DNA from: CAWHBO01 sp963827735
GTDB taxonomy: Bacteria; Patescibacteriota; Patescibacteriia; Patescibacteriales; UBA12075
DNA: 64,000 bases
Reading direction: 5' to 3'
Assembly: GCA_963827735.1 (NCBI GenBank)
Contig: CAWHBO010000008.1
Location: 124,001-188,000, forward strand
Positions 25,204-34,135 of the stretch are shown here, one piece after another; within the stretch, counting starts at the first letter, position 1; the number at the start of each line of letters is the position of its first letter. A model generated the notes under the pieces. The model was not told where the DNA came from. It did not search any database and saw only the letters and a program-made list of their open reading frames with translations. The position numbers were made by a program, and so were the translations under genes.

Positions 25204-25557
25204 TTAAAATTCCAAACCCGCTTCGCGCGCTCCTTCTGCCGCGGCTTTCACTCTGCCATGAAACCGATATCCGCCGCGGTCAAAAACAATCTGTTTGATG
25301 TTTTTGGCCAAAGCTTTTTCCGCGATCAATTTTCCTGCGGCTAAAGAAACCTCAATTTTTGTACCTTTTATCTTTATCTCTTTTGAGTCGACGCTTACGA
25401 TTGTCTTTCCAATGCTATCATCAATAACCTGCAGGAACATACCAGAGTTTGATCTGAACACACTCAGTCTCGGACATCCAGCCGCTCCGGAAATCTTTTT
25501 CCTGATCTTTGCTCTTCTTCTTGTTCTTTTTAGCTGTTTGATTTTATTTATATCCAT
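25204..25557 (-). CDS. rplR: 50S ribosomal protein L18 (uL18)
   Basis: 117 residues, usual length. RRRAKIRKKISGAAGCPRLS at the N-terminus, and IKQIVFDRGGYRFHGRVKAA near the C-terminus. Binds 5S rRNA. Confidence 0.96.
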   Translation of the reverse strand: MDINKIKQLKRTRRRAKIRKKISGAAGCPRLSVFRSNSGMFLQVIDDSIGKTIVSVDSKEIKIKGTKIEVSLAAGKLIAEKALAKNIKQIVFDRGGYRFHGRVKAAAEGAREAGLEF

Positions 25558-25582
25558 ATAATTTGATTAATTTTTTATGCGC

Positions 25583-26128
25583 TTATTCTCCTTTGGTTGC
25601 TGTCTTACCTTCTTTTCTCCGAATGACTTCTTCCATGTATTTTATACCTTTGCCCTTGTATGGTTCTGGTTTTCTCACTTTCCTGACCTGAGCAGCAAAT
25701 TCTCCAACTGCTTGCTTATCCGATCCATTCAAGGTAATGACATTCCCTTCTACGCTTCCGGTTATCCCTTCAGGCAAAATCATTTCCACCGGATGAGAAT
25801 ATCCAACGTTCAGCACCAATTTTTTGCCTTGTAAAGAAGCTTTATAGCCAACTCCGTTTACCTCCAATTTTTTCTCAAAACTCTTGTTCACGCCCATAAC
25901 CATGTTGTTGATCAAAGTGCGGAACAATCCCCACAAGGATTTTTCTTTCTTATCTTTCGTATCTCCAATGCTGACAATGATGTTGTTATCATTTATCTCA
26001 ACTTTAACCAGATCATGTATTGCCTGTTTCAATTTGCCTTTGGGTCCTTTCACAGTCAAAACCTTATTCTCAAGCTTAACCTGAGTTCCGGCTGGTATAA
26101 CAATTGGTAATTTTCCTAATCTAGACAT
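25583..26128 (-). CDS. rplF: 50S ribosomal protein L6 (uL6)
   Basis: 181 residues. MSRLGKLPIVIPAGTQVKLE start and the C-terminal signature KPEPYKGKGIKYMEE. Confidence 0.97.
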   Translation of the reverse strand: MSRLGKLPIVIPAGTQVKLENKVLTVKGPKGKLKQAIHDLVKVEINDNNIIVSIGDTKDKKEKSLWGLFRTLINNMVMGVNKSFEKKLEVNGVGYKASLQGKKLVLNVGYSHPVEMILPEGITGSVEGNVITLNGSDKQAVGEFAAQVRKVRKPEPYKGKGIKYMEEVIRRKEGKTATKGE

Positions 26129-26164
26129 ATGTTATTATTTTGCTTATCTATTTTTAATATTTTA

Positions 26165-26218
26165 CTTTACTATTCGCAATTCGCGTCATTCGCATATATT
26201 AGCGGATTAGCGTCACTT
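26165..26218 (-). repeat. Family C repeat (short copy) after rpsH
   Basis: Words ATTCGC, GCGTCATTCGCATAT, AGCGGATTAGCGTCAC. On the minus strand it starts right after the rpsH stop (TAA-GTGACGCTAATCCGCTA), matching the ends of the large copies at 46196 and 49744. Confidence 0.65.
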
Positions 26219-26630
26219 AATATACTTCACAAATAACTTCTCCTCCCAACCCCTGCTTGCGCGCTTCTTTGTTGGTGATAAGTCCGCCGGGGGTTGAAAG
26301 CACCGCAATCCCTAAATTGTTTAAAACTTTTGGCAAATTATCTTTTTTAACATAAACCCTAAGTCCCGGCTTGCTGATCCTTTTGATGTCCGTGATTACC
26401 GACCTACCGCTTTTTTTGTATTTCAGCGCAATTCTTAACTGGTCAAAATTAAAACTTTTGTTTTTCTCTGCGTCAATTTTTATTCTTTCCACATCCAAAA
26501 TCCAACCCTCTCGCTTGAGGATTTGGGCAATTTCAAATTTCATCTTGCTGAACGGCATACAAACTTCTGTTTTTTTAACATCAGCCGCATTTCTTATTCT
26601 TGTTAGCATGTCAGCGATTGGATCTGTCAT
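26217..26630 (-). CDS. rpsH: 30S ribosomal protein S8 (uS8)
   Basis: 137 residues. MTDPIADMLTRIRNAADVKK at the start and the STPGGLITNKEARKQGLGGE C-terminal signature. Confidence 0.97.
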   Translation of the reverse strand: MTDPIADMLTRIRNAADVKKTEVCMPFSKMKFEIAQILKREGWILDVERIKIDAEKNKSFNFDQLRIALKYKKSGRSVITDIKRISKPGLRVYVKKDNLPKVLNNLGIAVLSTPGGLITNKEARKQGLGGEVICEVY

Positions 26631-26683
26631 ATTATATGTAACTTAATTTAATATTTTTAAATATATTTATTTTCTAAACTGGC

Positions 26684-26869
26684 TTACCAGGAAGATTTCG
26701 TAATACCGGGAAGATCGCCATTTTCCGCTAATTCACGAAAACAAATCCGACACAAATCAAAATCTCGCATGTAACCATGGTTGCGCCCGCATCTCCAACA
26801 GCGTCTTATTTTACGAGTTGAAAATTTCGGTGTTCTTTTTGCTTTTGCTATTAATGCTTTTCTTGCCAT
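26684..26869 (-). CDS. rpsN: 30S ribosomal protein S14, zinc-binding short type (uS14)
   Basis: 61 residues, the short form. Four cysteines in two C-x2-C pairs (CWRCGR and CRICFRE) form the zinc site. Followed by rpsH. Confidence 0.97.
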   Translation of the reverse strand: MARKALIAKAKRTPKFSTRKIRRCWRCGRNHGYMRDFDLCRICFRELAENGDLPGITKSSW

Positions 26870-26891
26870 ATATAAACTCTAAATTAATTTG

Positions 26892-27440
26892 TTATTTTGT
26901 TTCTTTTTTCTCAAACGGGAATCCCATCAGATCAAACAATTCCAATCCTTCCGCTTTGGTCTTGGCAGTGGTTGAAAAACTTATTTCCAGGCCATAGGTA
27001 TTTTCCACGTCTTCCACTTTAATTTCAGGAAAAGGCGTATTTTCTTTAAACCCCACTGTCATGTTGCCGGTCCGATCAACATGATTCTGGCTGATGCCGC
27101 GAAAATCGCGGACACGCGGATATGTCACATTGACCAATTTCTCAATAAAATCATACATTCTCTTGCCTCTGAGTGTCACGGAACAACCGATCAACATGCC
27201 TTCGCGGATCTTAAAAGAAGAAATGGACTTCTTGGCTTTGGTTTTCATGGCCTTTTGCCCGGATATCCTGGTCAGGCCTTCAACCACAGATTCAATAAAC
27301 GCTTTTTCTTTCGCGCGTCTGCCGAATCCGACATTAAGAACCACCTTGGTGACTTTAGGTATTTCAGAAACATTTTTATATTGAAATTTATCCCGTAATT
27401 TCTTGGAAATTTCTTTTTTGTATAATTCTTGTAGTCTCAT
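26892..27440 (-). CDS. rplE: 50S ribosomal protein L5 (uL5)
   Basis: 182 residues. VSEIPKVTKVVLNVGFGR, ISSFKIREGMLIGCSVTLRG and YPRVRDFRGIS are family signatures. Binds 5S rRNA. Confidence 0.97.
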   Translation of the reverse strand: MRLQELYKKEISKKLRDKFQYKNVSEIPKVTKVVLNVGFGRRAKEKAFIESVVEGLTRISGQKAMKTKAKKSISSFKIREGMLIGCSVTLRGKRMYDFIEKLVNVTYPRVRDFRGISQNHVDRTGNMTVGFKENTPFPEIKVEDVENTYGLEISFSTTAKTKAEGLELFDLMGFPFEKKETK

Positions 27441-27448
27441 ATAATATA

Positions 27449-27772
27449 TTAGTCAATTGCTTGTTGGCATTTTTTACATTCACGGTATTTTTTGGAAATT
27501 CCTTTTTCTGTTTTTACGATTTTCTGGGAAATCCTGGTCGGCCTTCCACATTTCGGACAGACAATCATCAAGTTGGAGGCGTTAAGGGGCGCCGGGAATT
27601 CAATTCTCTGACCCTGCTCTCCTTGTTTTCTTGGGCGCATATGTTTGATGAGCTGATTCAACCCTTCCACGGACACGCGATTGCGGCTCGGGAAAACCTG
27701 CAAAACTTTTCCAGTCTTGTCTTTATCTTTTCCAGCCAATATTTTAATTTTATCTCCCTTTTTTATAATCAT
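27449..27772 (-). CDS. rplX: 50S ribosomal protein L24 (uL24), zinc-binding form
   Basis: 107 residues from ATG at 27772. The KOW motif KKGDKIKILAGKDKDKTGKV starts the protein. Two C-x2-C pairs (CPKCGR and CKKC) suggest bound zinc. An in-frame ATG at 27811 would add 13 residues coded entirely by the intergenic repeat of family G, so the downstream start is preferred. Confidence 0.95.
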   Translation of the reverse strand: MIIKKGDKIKILAGKDKDKTGKVLQVFPSRNRVSVEGLNQLIKHMRPRKQGEQGQRIEFPAPLNASNLMIVCPKCGRPTRISQKIVKTEKGISKKYRECKKCQQAID

Positions 27773-27937
27773 ATACTTCTCGTAACTCGTAACGCATAAC
27801 GCGTAACTCATTTACCTCCTAAATTATATATAATATTTAATTTTAAAAAAATATTCTTGTTCTTATGTTTTTCTCTAAATCCCGACAACTCAATATCATA
27901 AAAAAGGTTATGAGTTATGAGTTCCAAGTTACAAGAT
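27773..27937 (-). repeat. Family G inverted repeat between rplN and rplX
   Basis: Words CGTAACTCGTAACGCATAAC and GCGTAACTCAT (27779-27810) are complementary in style to GGTTATGAGTTATGAGTTCC and AAGTTACAAG (27905-27935), giving a long imperfect hairpin between the two genes. The middle (27811-27900) is AT-rich with nothing recognisable. The same words occur upstream of aspS (15141-15230). Confidence 0.6.
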
Positions 27938-28309
27938 CTAAAGGACTTCCGGGGCTAGACTGGCGATCTTGGCAAATCCGGCTCGTCTGACTTCTCTGGC
28001 AATCGGTCCAAAAATACGGGTCGCTTTCGGCTCTTTCTTATCTTTGTCAATGATAACGCAGGCATTCTCATCAAATCTGATATATGTTCCATCTTTTCTT
28101 CTGATTTCTTTTTTTGTCCGGACCAAAACAGCCTTAACAACATCGCCTTTCTTTATGGCGGTATGCGGAGTCGCTTCTTTGACGGCAGCGGTAAAAATCT
28201 CGCCAATCCTGACATAGCGTTTTTTATATCCGCCATTCACGCGTATACACGAAACGATGCGCGCTCCTGAATTGTCTGCTACTTTTAATCTTGTTTCTGT
28301 TTGTATCAT
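27938..28309 (-). CDS. rplN: 50S ribosomal protein L14 (uL14)
   Basis: 123 residues. MIQTETRLKVADNSGARIVS and the C-terminal FGPIAREVRRAGFAKIASLA are diagnostic. Confidence 0.97.
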   Translation of the reverse strand: MIQTETRLKVADNSGARIVSCIRVNGGYKKRYVRIGEIFTAAVKEATPHTAIKKGDVVKAVLVRTKKEIRRKDGTYIRFDENACVIIDKDKKEPKATRIFGPIAREVRRAGFAKIASLAPEVL

Positions 28310-28357
28310 GTTTTTGAATTATATTGTTTCCACTCCTTATTATATTTAACTAAACTA

Positions 28358-28624
28358 CTAATAAACCACTCTCCATTTCTTATCCTTTGAAATCGGTCGG
28401 CATTCAACAAAGGTAACCATATCTCCTTCTTTAAACTGATTCTTCTCGTCATGAACTTTATATTTTTTGCTGACAGTATATCTTTTTAAATACTTCGGGT
28501 GCTGTCTGATGGTATCAATCTTTACAGTTATCGTCTTATCCATTTTATCGCTTACAACCACACCAGTGAATTTCTTCCTGATTATAGTCTTTTTATCTTC
28601 AATTTTCTTTATGACTTTTTCCAT
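28358..28624 (-). CDS. rpsQ: 30S ribosomal protein S17 (uS17)
   Basis: 88 residues. FTGVVVSDKMDKTITVKID and the GDMVTFVECRPISKDKKWR C-terminal part match the family. Confidence 0.96.
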   Translation of the reverse strand: MEKVIKKIEDKKTIIRKKFTGVVVSDKMDKTITVKIDTIRQHPKYLKRYTVSKKYKVHDEKNQFKEGDMVTFVECRPISKDKKWRVVY

Positions 28625-28662
28625 ATTTATATGACTAAAATTTCTTATTCTTCTTATTTTTC

Positions 28663-28902
28663 TTATTTTTCTTTGCTGCCGTCAGCCGCGGTCTTATCGT
28701 CGGTTTTGATCTGATTTTTTTTAAATCCATTTATCAATGTCAAAATCTGAGCAATGGTAATCCTGATTTTCTTTATCGCGCGAACATCTTTCAGCTGTTT
28801 GTTCGCATCTTTAAATCTCATATCCCGCAATTTATCGCGTGATTCTGCCAGCTCTTTCTGCAGCTCGGCCTCTTTTTTATTTTTTAATTCTTTATATTCC
28901 AT
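28663..28902 (-). CDS. rpmC: 50S ribosomal protein L29 (uL29)
   Basis: 79 residues. The helical hairpin ELQKELAESRDKLRDMRFKD and the KDVRAIKKIRITIAQILTLI segment are typical; a short Lys/Asp-rich tail is added. Confidence 0.93.
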   Translation of the reverse strand: MEYKELKNKKEAELQKELAESRDKLRDMRFKDANKQLKDVRAIKKIRITIAQILTLINGFKKNQIKTDDKTAADGSKEK

Positions 28903-28924
28903 ATATAATTATCTATGTTTCAAA

Positions 28925-29332
28925 TTAGTCCTTGGTTATGAATTTGCATTTTATCGGCAATTTGTGTCCGGCAAGTTCCATGGCTTCTTTTGCCATAGCC
29001 TTATCAATTCCTGACATTTCAAAAAGAATCATTCCCGGTTTCATGACAACCACATAATGATCAACCGACCCTTTGCCTTTTCCCATCGGCATTTCTCCGC
29101 CTTTTTTCGTAACCGGCTTATCCGGAAAAACTCTGATCCAGACTTTTCCGCCGCGCTTCGTATACCTGGTCATAACGCGCCTGGCAGCCTCAATCTGGCG
29201 GCTTGTTACCCAATGCGCCTCCATACCCTTAAGTCCGTAATCACCGTAGCTTAGATCAACCAATCTGGTCGCTTTTCCGCCGCGTTTTCCTTTATGCGAT
29301 TTTCTATATTTGGTTTTCTTAGGCATCAACAT
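28925..29332 (-). CDS. rplP: 50S ribosomal protein L16 (uL16)
   Basis: 135 residues. MPKKTKYRKSHKGKRGGKAT, IEAARRVMTRYTKRGGKVWI and GKGKGSVDHYV are diagnostic. Two starts are possible: ATG at 29332 has AGAGGA 6 nt upstream and is used; the family-typical MPKKTK begins two codons later. Confidence 0.96.
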   Translation of the reverse strand: MLMPKKTKYRKSHKGKRGGKATRLVDLSYGDYGLKGMEAHWVTSRQIEAARRVMTRYTKRGGKVWIRVFPDKPVTKKGGEMPMGKGKGSVDHYVVVMKPGMILFEMSGIDKAMAKEAMELAGHKLPIKCKFITKD

Positions 29333-29364
29333 ATATAATCCTCTTTAACTTTATAACTAATTAT

Positions 29365-30051
29365 TTATTGTTTTTTTCCCAAAACTTCTCCTTTTACTTC
29401 TTCTTGCTTATCAAATTTATCTCCTTTATAAATCCAAACTTTGACCCCGATCGATCCGTAAGTGGTGCTGGCCCAGCCTCGAGCATATGAAATGTCGGCT
29501 CGCAAAGTATGCAACGGAACTTTTCCGGAAGTTAGCATTTCGCTTCTGGCGATTTCCGCGCCATTAAGCCGTCCTGCGATTATCATCTTTACTCCCAGCG
29601 CCCCTGCTCTTTCAATTCTGCTCATGGCGCCTTTCATCACTCTTCTAAAAGGCATTCTTTTTTCCAATTCAATTATCATGGCCTGCACATTTATCTGCGC
29701 GCTCAAATTCGGCCGATCCACTTCGTAAACATTCACATTAATATCGCCTAATTTGAAATTTTTCAAGTACAAAGTATGGAGTTTCTTTTTAAAATCATCC
29801 GCGCCCGCCCCTCCGCGCCCGATAACCAACCCCGGTTTGGCCGTGTATATGCCGATGCTGATCTTTCCGGCACTGCGCTCAATTTCCACTCTGTCAACTC
29901 CGGCCTCTCTCATGGTCTTGATGATATATTTTCTGACGATTGAGTCCTGTTTGACGTTTAAAATATAATCAGCGCCTTTGGCAAACCATTTTGATGGCCA
30001 GGCTTTTGTCACTCCGATTCTGAAAATTTTTGGATTTACTTTTTTACCCAT
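29365..30051 (-). CDS. rpsC: 30S ribosomal protein S3 (uS3)
   Basis: 228 residues. MGKKVNPKIFRIGVTKAWPS, the KH-domain GLVIGRGGAGADDFKK, and C-terminal RADISYARGWASTTYGSIGV. Start has no Shine-Dalgarno, only TATTAT before ATG, as at many genes of this operon. Confidence 0.97.
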   Translation of the reverse strand: MGKKVNPKIFRIGVTKAWPSKWFAKGADYILNVKQDSIVRKYIIKTMREAGVDRVEIERSAGKISIGIYTAKPGLVIGRGGAGADDFKKKLHTLYLKNFKLGDINVNVYEVDRPNLSAQINVQAMIIELEKRMPFRRVMKGAMSRIERAGALGVKMIIAGRLNGAEIARSEMLTSGKVPLHTLRADISYARGWASTTYGSIGVKVWIYKGDKFDKQEEVKGEVLGKKQ

Positions 30052-30073
30052 ATAATATAAAAACTAAATGTTA

Positions 30074-30655
30074 TTATCCTGATTTTCTTCTAAAAATTCT
30101 GCTGGAAAAACCTTTGTTTGAGCTGCCTTCAATTTTCGTATGTTTGCCTTTCCCTTCGCCGCGCGGATCAACGATCACTTTTCCTTTTTCCGTGAGTTCC
30201 TCGCCTTTTTTCTTGTCAGCTTTTTTGTCTTTTATGATTATTCCTTCATTTTCTTTGATCGCCGCTCCCAGCTTAACCGGCTCATCTATCTTTTGCTTTT
30301 TGGCTTTGATATCACCGCTGTCAACCAATTCTCCAAGCACAATGCCAATGTGACTGGTGCGTTTTCTGACCGGTGTGGCCCTGCCTCGCGCTCTGGGCAT
30401 AAAACGTTTTAATGTCGGACCTTCATTTACAGTTATCTCTTCCACAAAAAGGTTGTTCTTATCCAACTCAAAATTATTTTCCGCATTGGCAATCGCTGAA
30501 TGAAGAAGTTTGGAAATCGGCAGAACTGCATTTTTCTGGGTAAAAGCCAGCTGATCCAAAGCTTTTCCAATCTGCATTCCGCGGATTGCCGTGGCCACCA
30601 AGCGCACTTTTCTTGGCGACATTTTTATGTAATTTGCTTTTGCTTTAACTTTCAT
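30074..30655 (-). CDS. rplV: 50S ribosomal protein L22 (uL22) with a C-terminal extension
   Basis: 193 residues; the core (about 1-110) has YIKMSPRKVRLVATAIRGM, the loop segment and PRARGRATPVRKRTSHIGIV. The remaining about 80 residues are Lys/Glu-rich and end in a basic patch (KGFSSRIFRRKSG); this is absent from typical L22. Confidence 0.95.
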   Translation of the reverse strand: MKVKAKANYIKMSPRKVRLVATAIRGMQIGKALDQLAFTQKNAVLPISKLLHSAIANAENNFELDKNNLFVEEITVNEGPTLKRFMPRARGRATPVRKRTSHIGIVLGELVDSGDIKAKKQKIDEPVKLGAAIKENEGIIIKDKKADKKKGEELTEKGKVIVDPRGEGKGKHTKIEGSSNKGFSSRIFRRKSG

Positions 30656-30673
30656 AATCTATGCTTCAAAAAA

Positions 30674-30952
30674 TTATTTTTTATCTTCTTTTGCTTTCTT
30701 ACCGCCGTGATTAACGAATTTTCTGGTATGAGCGAATTCACCAAGCTTATGCCCGACCATGTTTTCAACCACGTAAACCGATTCATGCTTTTTTCCATTG
30801 TGCACGCCGATTGTAAAACCGACCATTTCCGGCGTTACCGAACAAGATCTGTCCCAAGTCTTTAAAACTGTCTTGTCTCCCGGCTTCAAATTTTTTATTT
30901 TATTCAACAGCCTTTCGTTGACGTATGGTCCTTTTTTTAAACTTCTTGACAT
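30674..30952 (-). CDS. rpsS: 30S ribosomal protein S19 (uS19)
   Basis: 92 residues. MSRSLKKGPYVNERLLNKI and VGHKLGEFAHTRKFVNHGGK are diagnostic. Confidence 0.97.
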   Translation of the reverse strand: MSRSLKKGPYVNERLLNKIKNLKPGDKTVLKTWDRSCSVTPEMVGFTIGVHNGKKHESVYVVENMVGHKLGEFAHTRKFVNHGGKKAKEDKK

Positions 30953-31015
30953 ATTTTTAATTGAGAATCCCTATTTTGAAAATTTTTCTCATATGGTCCC
31001 CATGAATTTATAATC

Positions 31016-31855
31016 TTATCCTCTCTTCTTCCTTCTTTGCAGAATCAATCTGGTGGTTGATTTCTTTTTCTTCCTGGTCTTTACACCGAGCGCCGGCTTG
31101 CCCCAAGGCGTCTTCGGAGCTTTCAAACCGATGGATTGATTGCCTTCGCCTCCTCCGTGCGGATGATCAACCGGGTTCATGGCTGTTCCCCTGACAGTCG
31201 GACGAAATCCCAGATGTCTTTTTCTGCCGGCATTTCCCAGTTTGATATGTCTTTTATCAATGTTGCTGATTTGTCCGATTGTGCACAGACATTCTTTCGC
31301 CACCAAGCGGATCTCGCTGGAAGGCAGTTTTATCTGAGCGTATTTTCCTTCAATGCCCATAACCGCAACGCTATTTCCCGCTCCGCGCGCTACCATTCCT
31401 CCGTGACCCGGCACCAATTCCACATTGCATACGGCAACTCCGGCCGGAATATTCTCAATCGGCATGGCATTGCCTCTTTTTATCTCGATTTTATTTTTGG
31501 AACTGATGATCGTTTCACCAACAGCCATTCCATGCAAAGCGATGATATATCTCTTTTCTCCGTCAATGTAATTTACCAAAGCAATGCGGGCACCCCTGTT
31601 CGGATCATATTCAATGGTCATGACTTTTCCCGGAATATCGTATTTATCGCGCTTAAAATCTATCACCCTGATCGCTCTTTTTGCTCCGCCGCCTCTGTGC
31701 CTGACTGTGATTTTGCCTTGTGAGTTTCTCCCATTGATTCTTCTTTTGGGAAGCACCAAAGACTTTTCCGGAGTGAACTTGGTGATATCTGAAAAATCAT
31801 CAAATCTTGCTTGACGTCTGCCCGGGGTTGTTGGTTTGACTCTTTTTATAGCCAT
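31016..31855 (-). CDS. rplB: 50S ribosomal protein L2 (uL2)
   Basis: 279 residues. GRNSQGKITVRHRGGGAKRA, and the peptidyl-transferase-associated PVDHPHGGGEGNQSIGLKAP segment are present. Normal length. Confidence 0.98.
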   Translation of the reverse strand: MAIKRVKPTTPGRRQARFDDFSDITKFTPEKSLVLPKRRINGRNSQGKITVRHRGGGAKRAIRVIDFKRDKYDIPGKVMTIEYDPNRGARIALVNYIDGEKRYIIALHGMAVGETIISSKNKIEIKRGNAMPIENIPAGVAVCNVELVPGHGGMVARGAGNSVAVMGIEGKYAQIKLPSSEIRLVAKECLCTIGQISNIDKRHIKLGNAGRKRHLGFRPTVRGTAMNPVDHPHGGGEGNQSIGLKAPKTPWGKPALGVKTRKKKKSTTRLILQRRKKRG

Positions 31856-31887
31856 ATTTTATCTGCTGGTTATTTGAAAATTTATGC

Positions 31888-32394
31888 TTAAACTCCTTCG
31901 TATATGTTTATGGTCTTGCCTTCAGGCAAAGAAACAATCGCTTTTTTCCAATTTTTTCTCTGTCCAAAAAATCTGCCTGTCCTTATCCTTTTTCCCATAA
32001 CATTTACAATGTTGACTGCTGTCGGTTTTACACCATATATCTCTTCAATGGCATGGACAATCTCAATCTTGTTGGCCTTATCCCCCACCTCAAAAACATA
32101 TTTGTTCAAAGCGCTGAAATTCGCAGCTTTTTCAGTTATCAAGGGTTTTACCAAAATCTGATAGGCATTGCCTGATTTTTTTCCAATTTCGCGGTCGCCC
32201 GCTTTTGTCTTTTCAGCTTTAACGCCATCGGCGCCATATAAATCTTTCATACTTTCATTTTTGGAAACACTCTTTTCTTTATTTTCTTTTTTTGAATCAG
32301 CAACGCCAGTCGGTTTTGATCCGACTTTTTTCTTGATGTCTTTGCCGTCCGCGTCTTTTACCGGGACTGGGTTTTTTGCTCCAAATATCGCCAT
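31888..32394 (-). CDS. rplW: 50S ribosomal protein L23 (uL23) with N-terminal extension
   Basis: 168 residues against about 95. The core (about 78-168) has ILVKPLITEKAANFSALNKY and FFGQRKNWKKAIVSLPEGKT. The first about 75 residues are a charged, Lys-rich, low-complexity extension. Confidence 0.94.
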   Translation of the reverse strand: MAIFGAKNPVPVKDADGKDIKKKVGSKPTGVADSKKENKEKSVSKNESMKDLYGADGVKAEKTKAGDREIGKKSGNAYQILVKPLITEKAANFSALNKYVFEVGDKANKIEIVHAIEEIYGVKPTAVNIVNVMGKRIRTGRFFGQRKNWKKAIVSLPEGKTINIYEGV

Positions 32395-32407
32395 ATGTTA
32401 TAAAATG

Positions 32408-33085
32408 TTATTTTTCACCTCCGGATTTTTCAATCATCCTTACGCACTCCTTGGTTAATACCAAATTCTTATATTTCAACAAATCCAGAATGTTTATGTT
32501 GTTTATGTTTAACACTTCCACGCCTTTTAAATTACGCGCAGAAAATTTCACTTTCTCATCTTTTTTGTCATTAAGGACCAAAAGGCTTCTCGCGATCTTC
32601 TTTTTCTCGCCGTCAATCTTATTTTCTGCCATCAACTTCTCAATGTTCTTAAGCATTTCGTTAGCGGTTTTGGTTTTAAAATCTTCCATCTCAAATTTAT
32701 CCAAAAGCACAAGATTGTTGCTCAGAAGCCTGTCGGTTAAAACCATGCTAATCGCTTTCCGCCTCATTTTTTTGTTGATTTTCTTTTTGTAATTCCGATC
32801 TTTGGTGGGCCCGAAAGTGACGCCGCCGCCAATCCAAATCGGCGATCGGCTGGACCCGGCTCTGGCGCGACCAGTGCCTTTCTGACGCCAAGGCTTTTTG
32901 CCTCCGCCCCTAACCTCTGCTCTGGTCTTCGTGTCTGCCAAAACTTGTCTTTCGTTTCCCATCTGAGCGACAGCCACCTGGTGCAAGAGGGTTTCGTTTA
33001 ATTTCACGGCAAAAATCCGCTTGGAAACTTTCTCTTCCCCAATCACTTCCGCTTTCTGATTGTATAATTTTATATTAATCGACAT
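32408..33085 (-). CDS. rplD: 50S ribosomal protein L4 (uL4)
   Basis: 225 residues. The exit-tunnel loop region RGGGKKPWRQKGTGRARAGS and PIWIGGGVTFGPTKDRNY identify it. In Enterobacteria L4 represses its own operon; nothing here proves that. Confidence 0.97.
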   Translation of the reverse strand: MSINIKLYNQKAEVIGEEKVSKRIFAVKLNETLLHQVAVAQMGNERQVLADTKTRAEVRGGGKKPWRQKGTGRARAGSSRSPIWIGGGVTFGPTKDRNYKKKINKKMRRKAISMVLTDRLLSNNLVLLDKFEMEDFKTKTANEMLKNIEKLMAENKIDGEKKKIARSLLVLNDKKDEKVKFSARNLKGVEVLNINNINILDLLKYKNLVLTKECVRMIEKSGGEK

Positions 33086-33124
33086 AACTGCTGAATTAAT
33101 TCCTAATTTCTAATTTCTAATTTT
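33086..33124 (-). repeat. Family B tract overlapping the rplC stop codon
   Basis: ATTCCTAATTTCTAATTTCT repeats. On the minus strand the rplC stop is embedded in it: AAAAATTAGAAATTAGAAAT, so the repeat provides the TAG. Confidence 0.6.
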
Positions 33125-33812
33125 TCTTTGTATCTTCAATCACTACTTCCGTTGTTTCTTTTGGATCGGCTGTTTCCTTCACAGCTCCTGCTTTAAATTT
33201 CAACTCTCCTTCTCCCTGTATGATCACCAATCCATTTTTCGCTCCGGGAATTCCGCCTTTTACCATCAAAATGTTATTTTCCAAATCTATCTCCACGATT
33301 TCAGAATTTTTTATCGTAACACGATCTCCGCCCATTCTTCCTGCCATTCTTGTCCCTTTAAAAATATGAGCCGGACCGGTAGCGCCCACAGAGCCTGGCA
33401 TTCTTAACTGATCTTTGTTGCCGTGCGTTTTCTTTGATCCGCTGAAACCATGCCTTTTAACACCGCCTTGGAATCCCCTCCCTTTTGATGTAGCGATTAC
33501 ATCTATTTTATCTCCCAGGGAAAATGTGCTGACATCAATCTTGTCACCTCTTTTCAAATCGCCGGCGGCCACTCTAAATTCGCGCATGAAACGGATACTC
33601 CCTAAACCTTTCGTGTGTCCTTTCTGCGGTTTTTTTATGTTCTTTTCTTTCCGCTCGCCAAATCCCAGCTGAACCGCTTCGTAACTGTCAGTTTTTATAT
33701 TTTTAGAACAAACCACCACACAAGGTCCGGCCTCAACTTTTGTAACTGAAATCGCCTGATCTCCATGCCAGATCTGAGTCATTTCCATTTTTTTTCCCAA
33801 TATATATTTCAT
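33117..33812 (-). CDS. rplC: 50S ribosomal protein L3 (uL3)
   Basis: 231 residues. The KGRGFQGGVKRHGFSGSKKT signature and PGSVGATGPAHIFKGTRMAG are clear. A short acidic/Lys tail follows. Separated from rpsJ by an unusual 383-bp leader. Confidence 0.97.
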   Translation of the reverse strand: MKYILGKKMEMTQIWHGDQAISVTKVEAGPCVVVCSKNIKTDSYEAVQLGFGERKEKNIKKPQKGHTKGLGSIRFMREFRVAAGDLKRGDKIDVSTFSLGDKIDVIATSKGRGFQGGVKRHGFSGSKKTHGNKDQLRMPGSVGATGPAHIFKGTRMAGRMGGDRVTIKNSEIVEIDLENNILMVKGGIPGAKNGLVIIQGEGELKFKAGAVKETADPKETTEVVIEDTKKN

Positions 33813-33825
33813 ATTAAAATGTGAT

Positions 33826-33921
33826 GCTAATAATGTGACGCTAATATGCGAATAAATGCTAATCTGCTAATTGCTAATTATAATATTTCAGCGCTATCAG
33901 CGAAATCAGGGTAATCAGCGT
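33826..33921 (-). repeat. Family C and family E words in the rplC leader
   Basis: TGATGCTAATAATGTGACGC, AATATGCGAATAAATGC, then CAGCGCTATCAGCGAAATCAG and GGGTAATCAGCG. The first part matches the repeats at 46196 and 49744, the second those at 45428 and 55664. Confidence 0.65.
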
Positions 33922-33929
33922 TTTAAAAC

Positions 33930-33957
33930 AAAAAAACTGGCTTGCAACAAAAACCAG
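33930..33957 (-). terminator. Terminator-like hairpin in the rplC leader
   Basis: On the minus strand CTGG (33957-33954) pairs with CCAG (33940-33937), with inner TTG/CAA pairs, followed by a run of six T. It lies about 145 nt after the predicted promoter and about 120 nt before rplC, so it could act as an attenuator. Confidence 0.4.
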
Positions 33958-34106
33958 CTATCAAAACTATTGCGCTGAATTTTAAAATATTGTTGCTTAT
34001 TACCTTTCTTATAATATCTTTAGCTATTCTGGCACTTTCTTTTATTAGCAAAAATGTATGCTATAAGAGTTACCAAAACAATTATCAGATATTTTATAAC
34101 TTTTAT

Positions 34107-34135
34107 AGTATATACTGTTTGTTAAAAAAATGCAA
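34107..34135 (-). promoter_or_regulatory. Internal promoter between rpsJ and rplC
   Basis: On the minus strand, TTGCAT (34135-34130), 17-bp spacer, TATACT (34112-34107). It would give a leader of about 290 nt upstream of rplC and let the L3-to-SecY genes be expressed separately from the str genes. Apart from this promoter, the hairpin and the repeats, I see nothing in the 383-bp gap. Confidence 0.65.

Noticed and set aside
27773..27811. Longer L24 starting at 27811
   Set aside because: The additional 13 residues are coded by the family G intergenic repeat; the L24 family start is at 27772.
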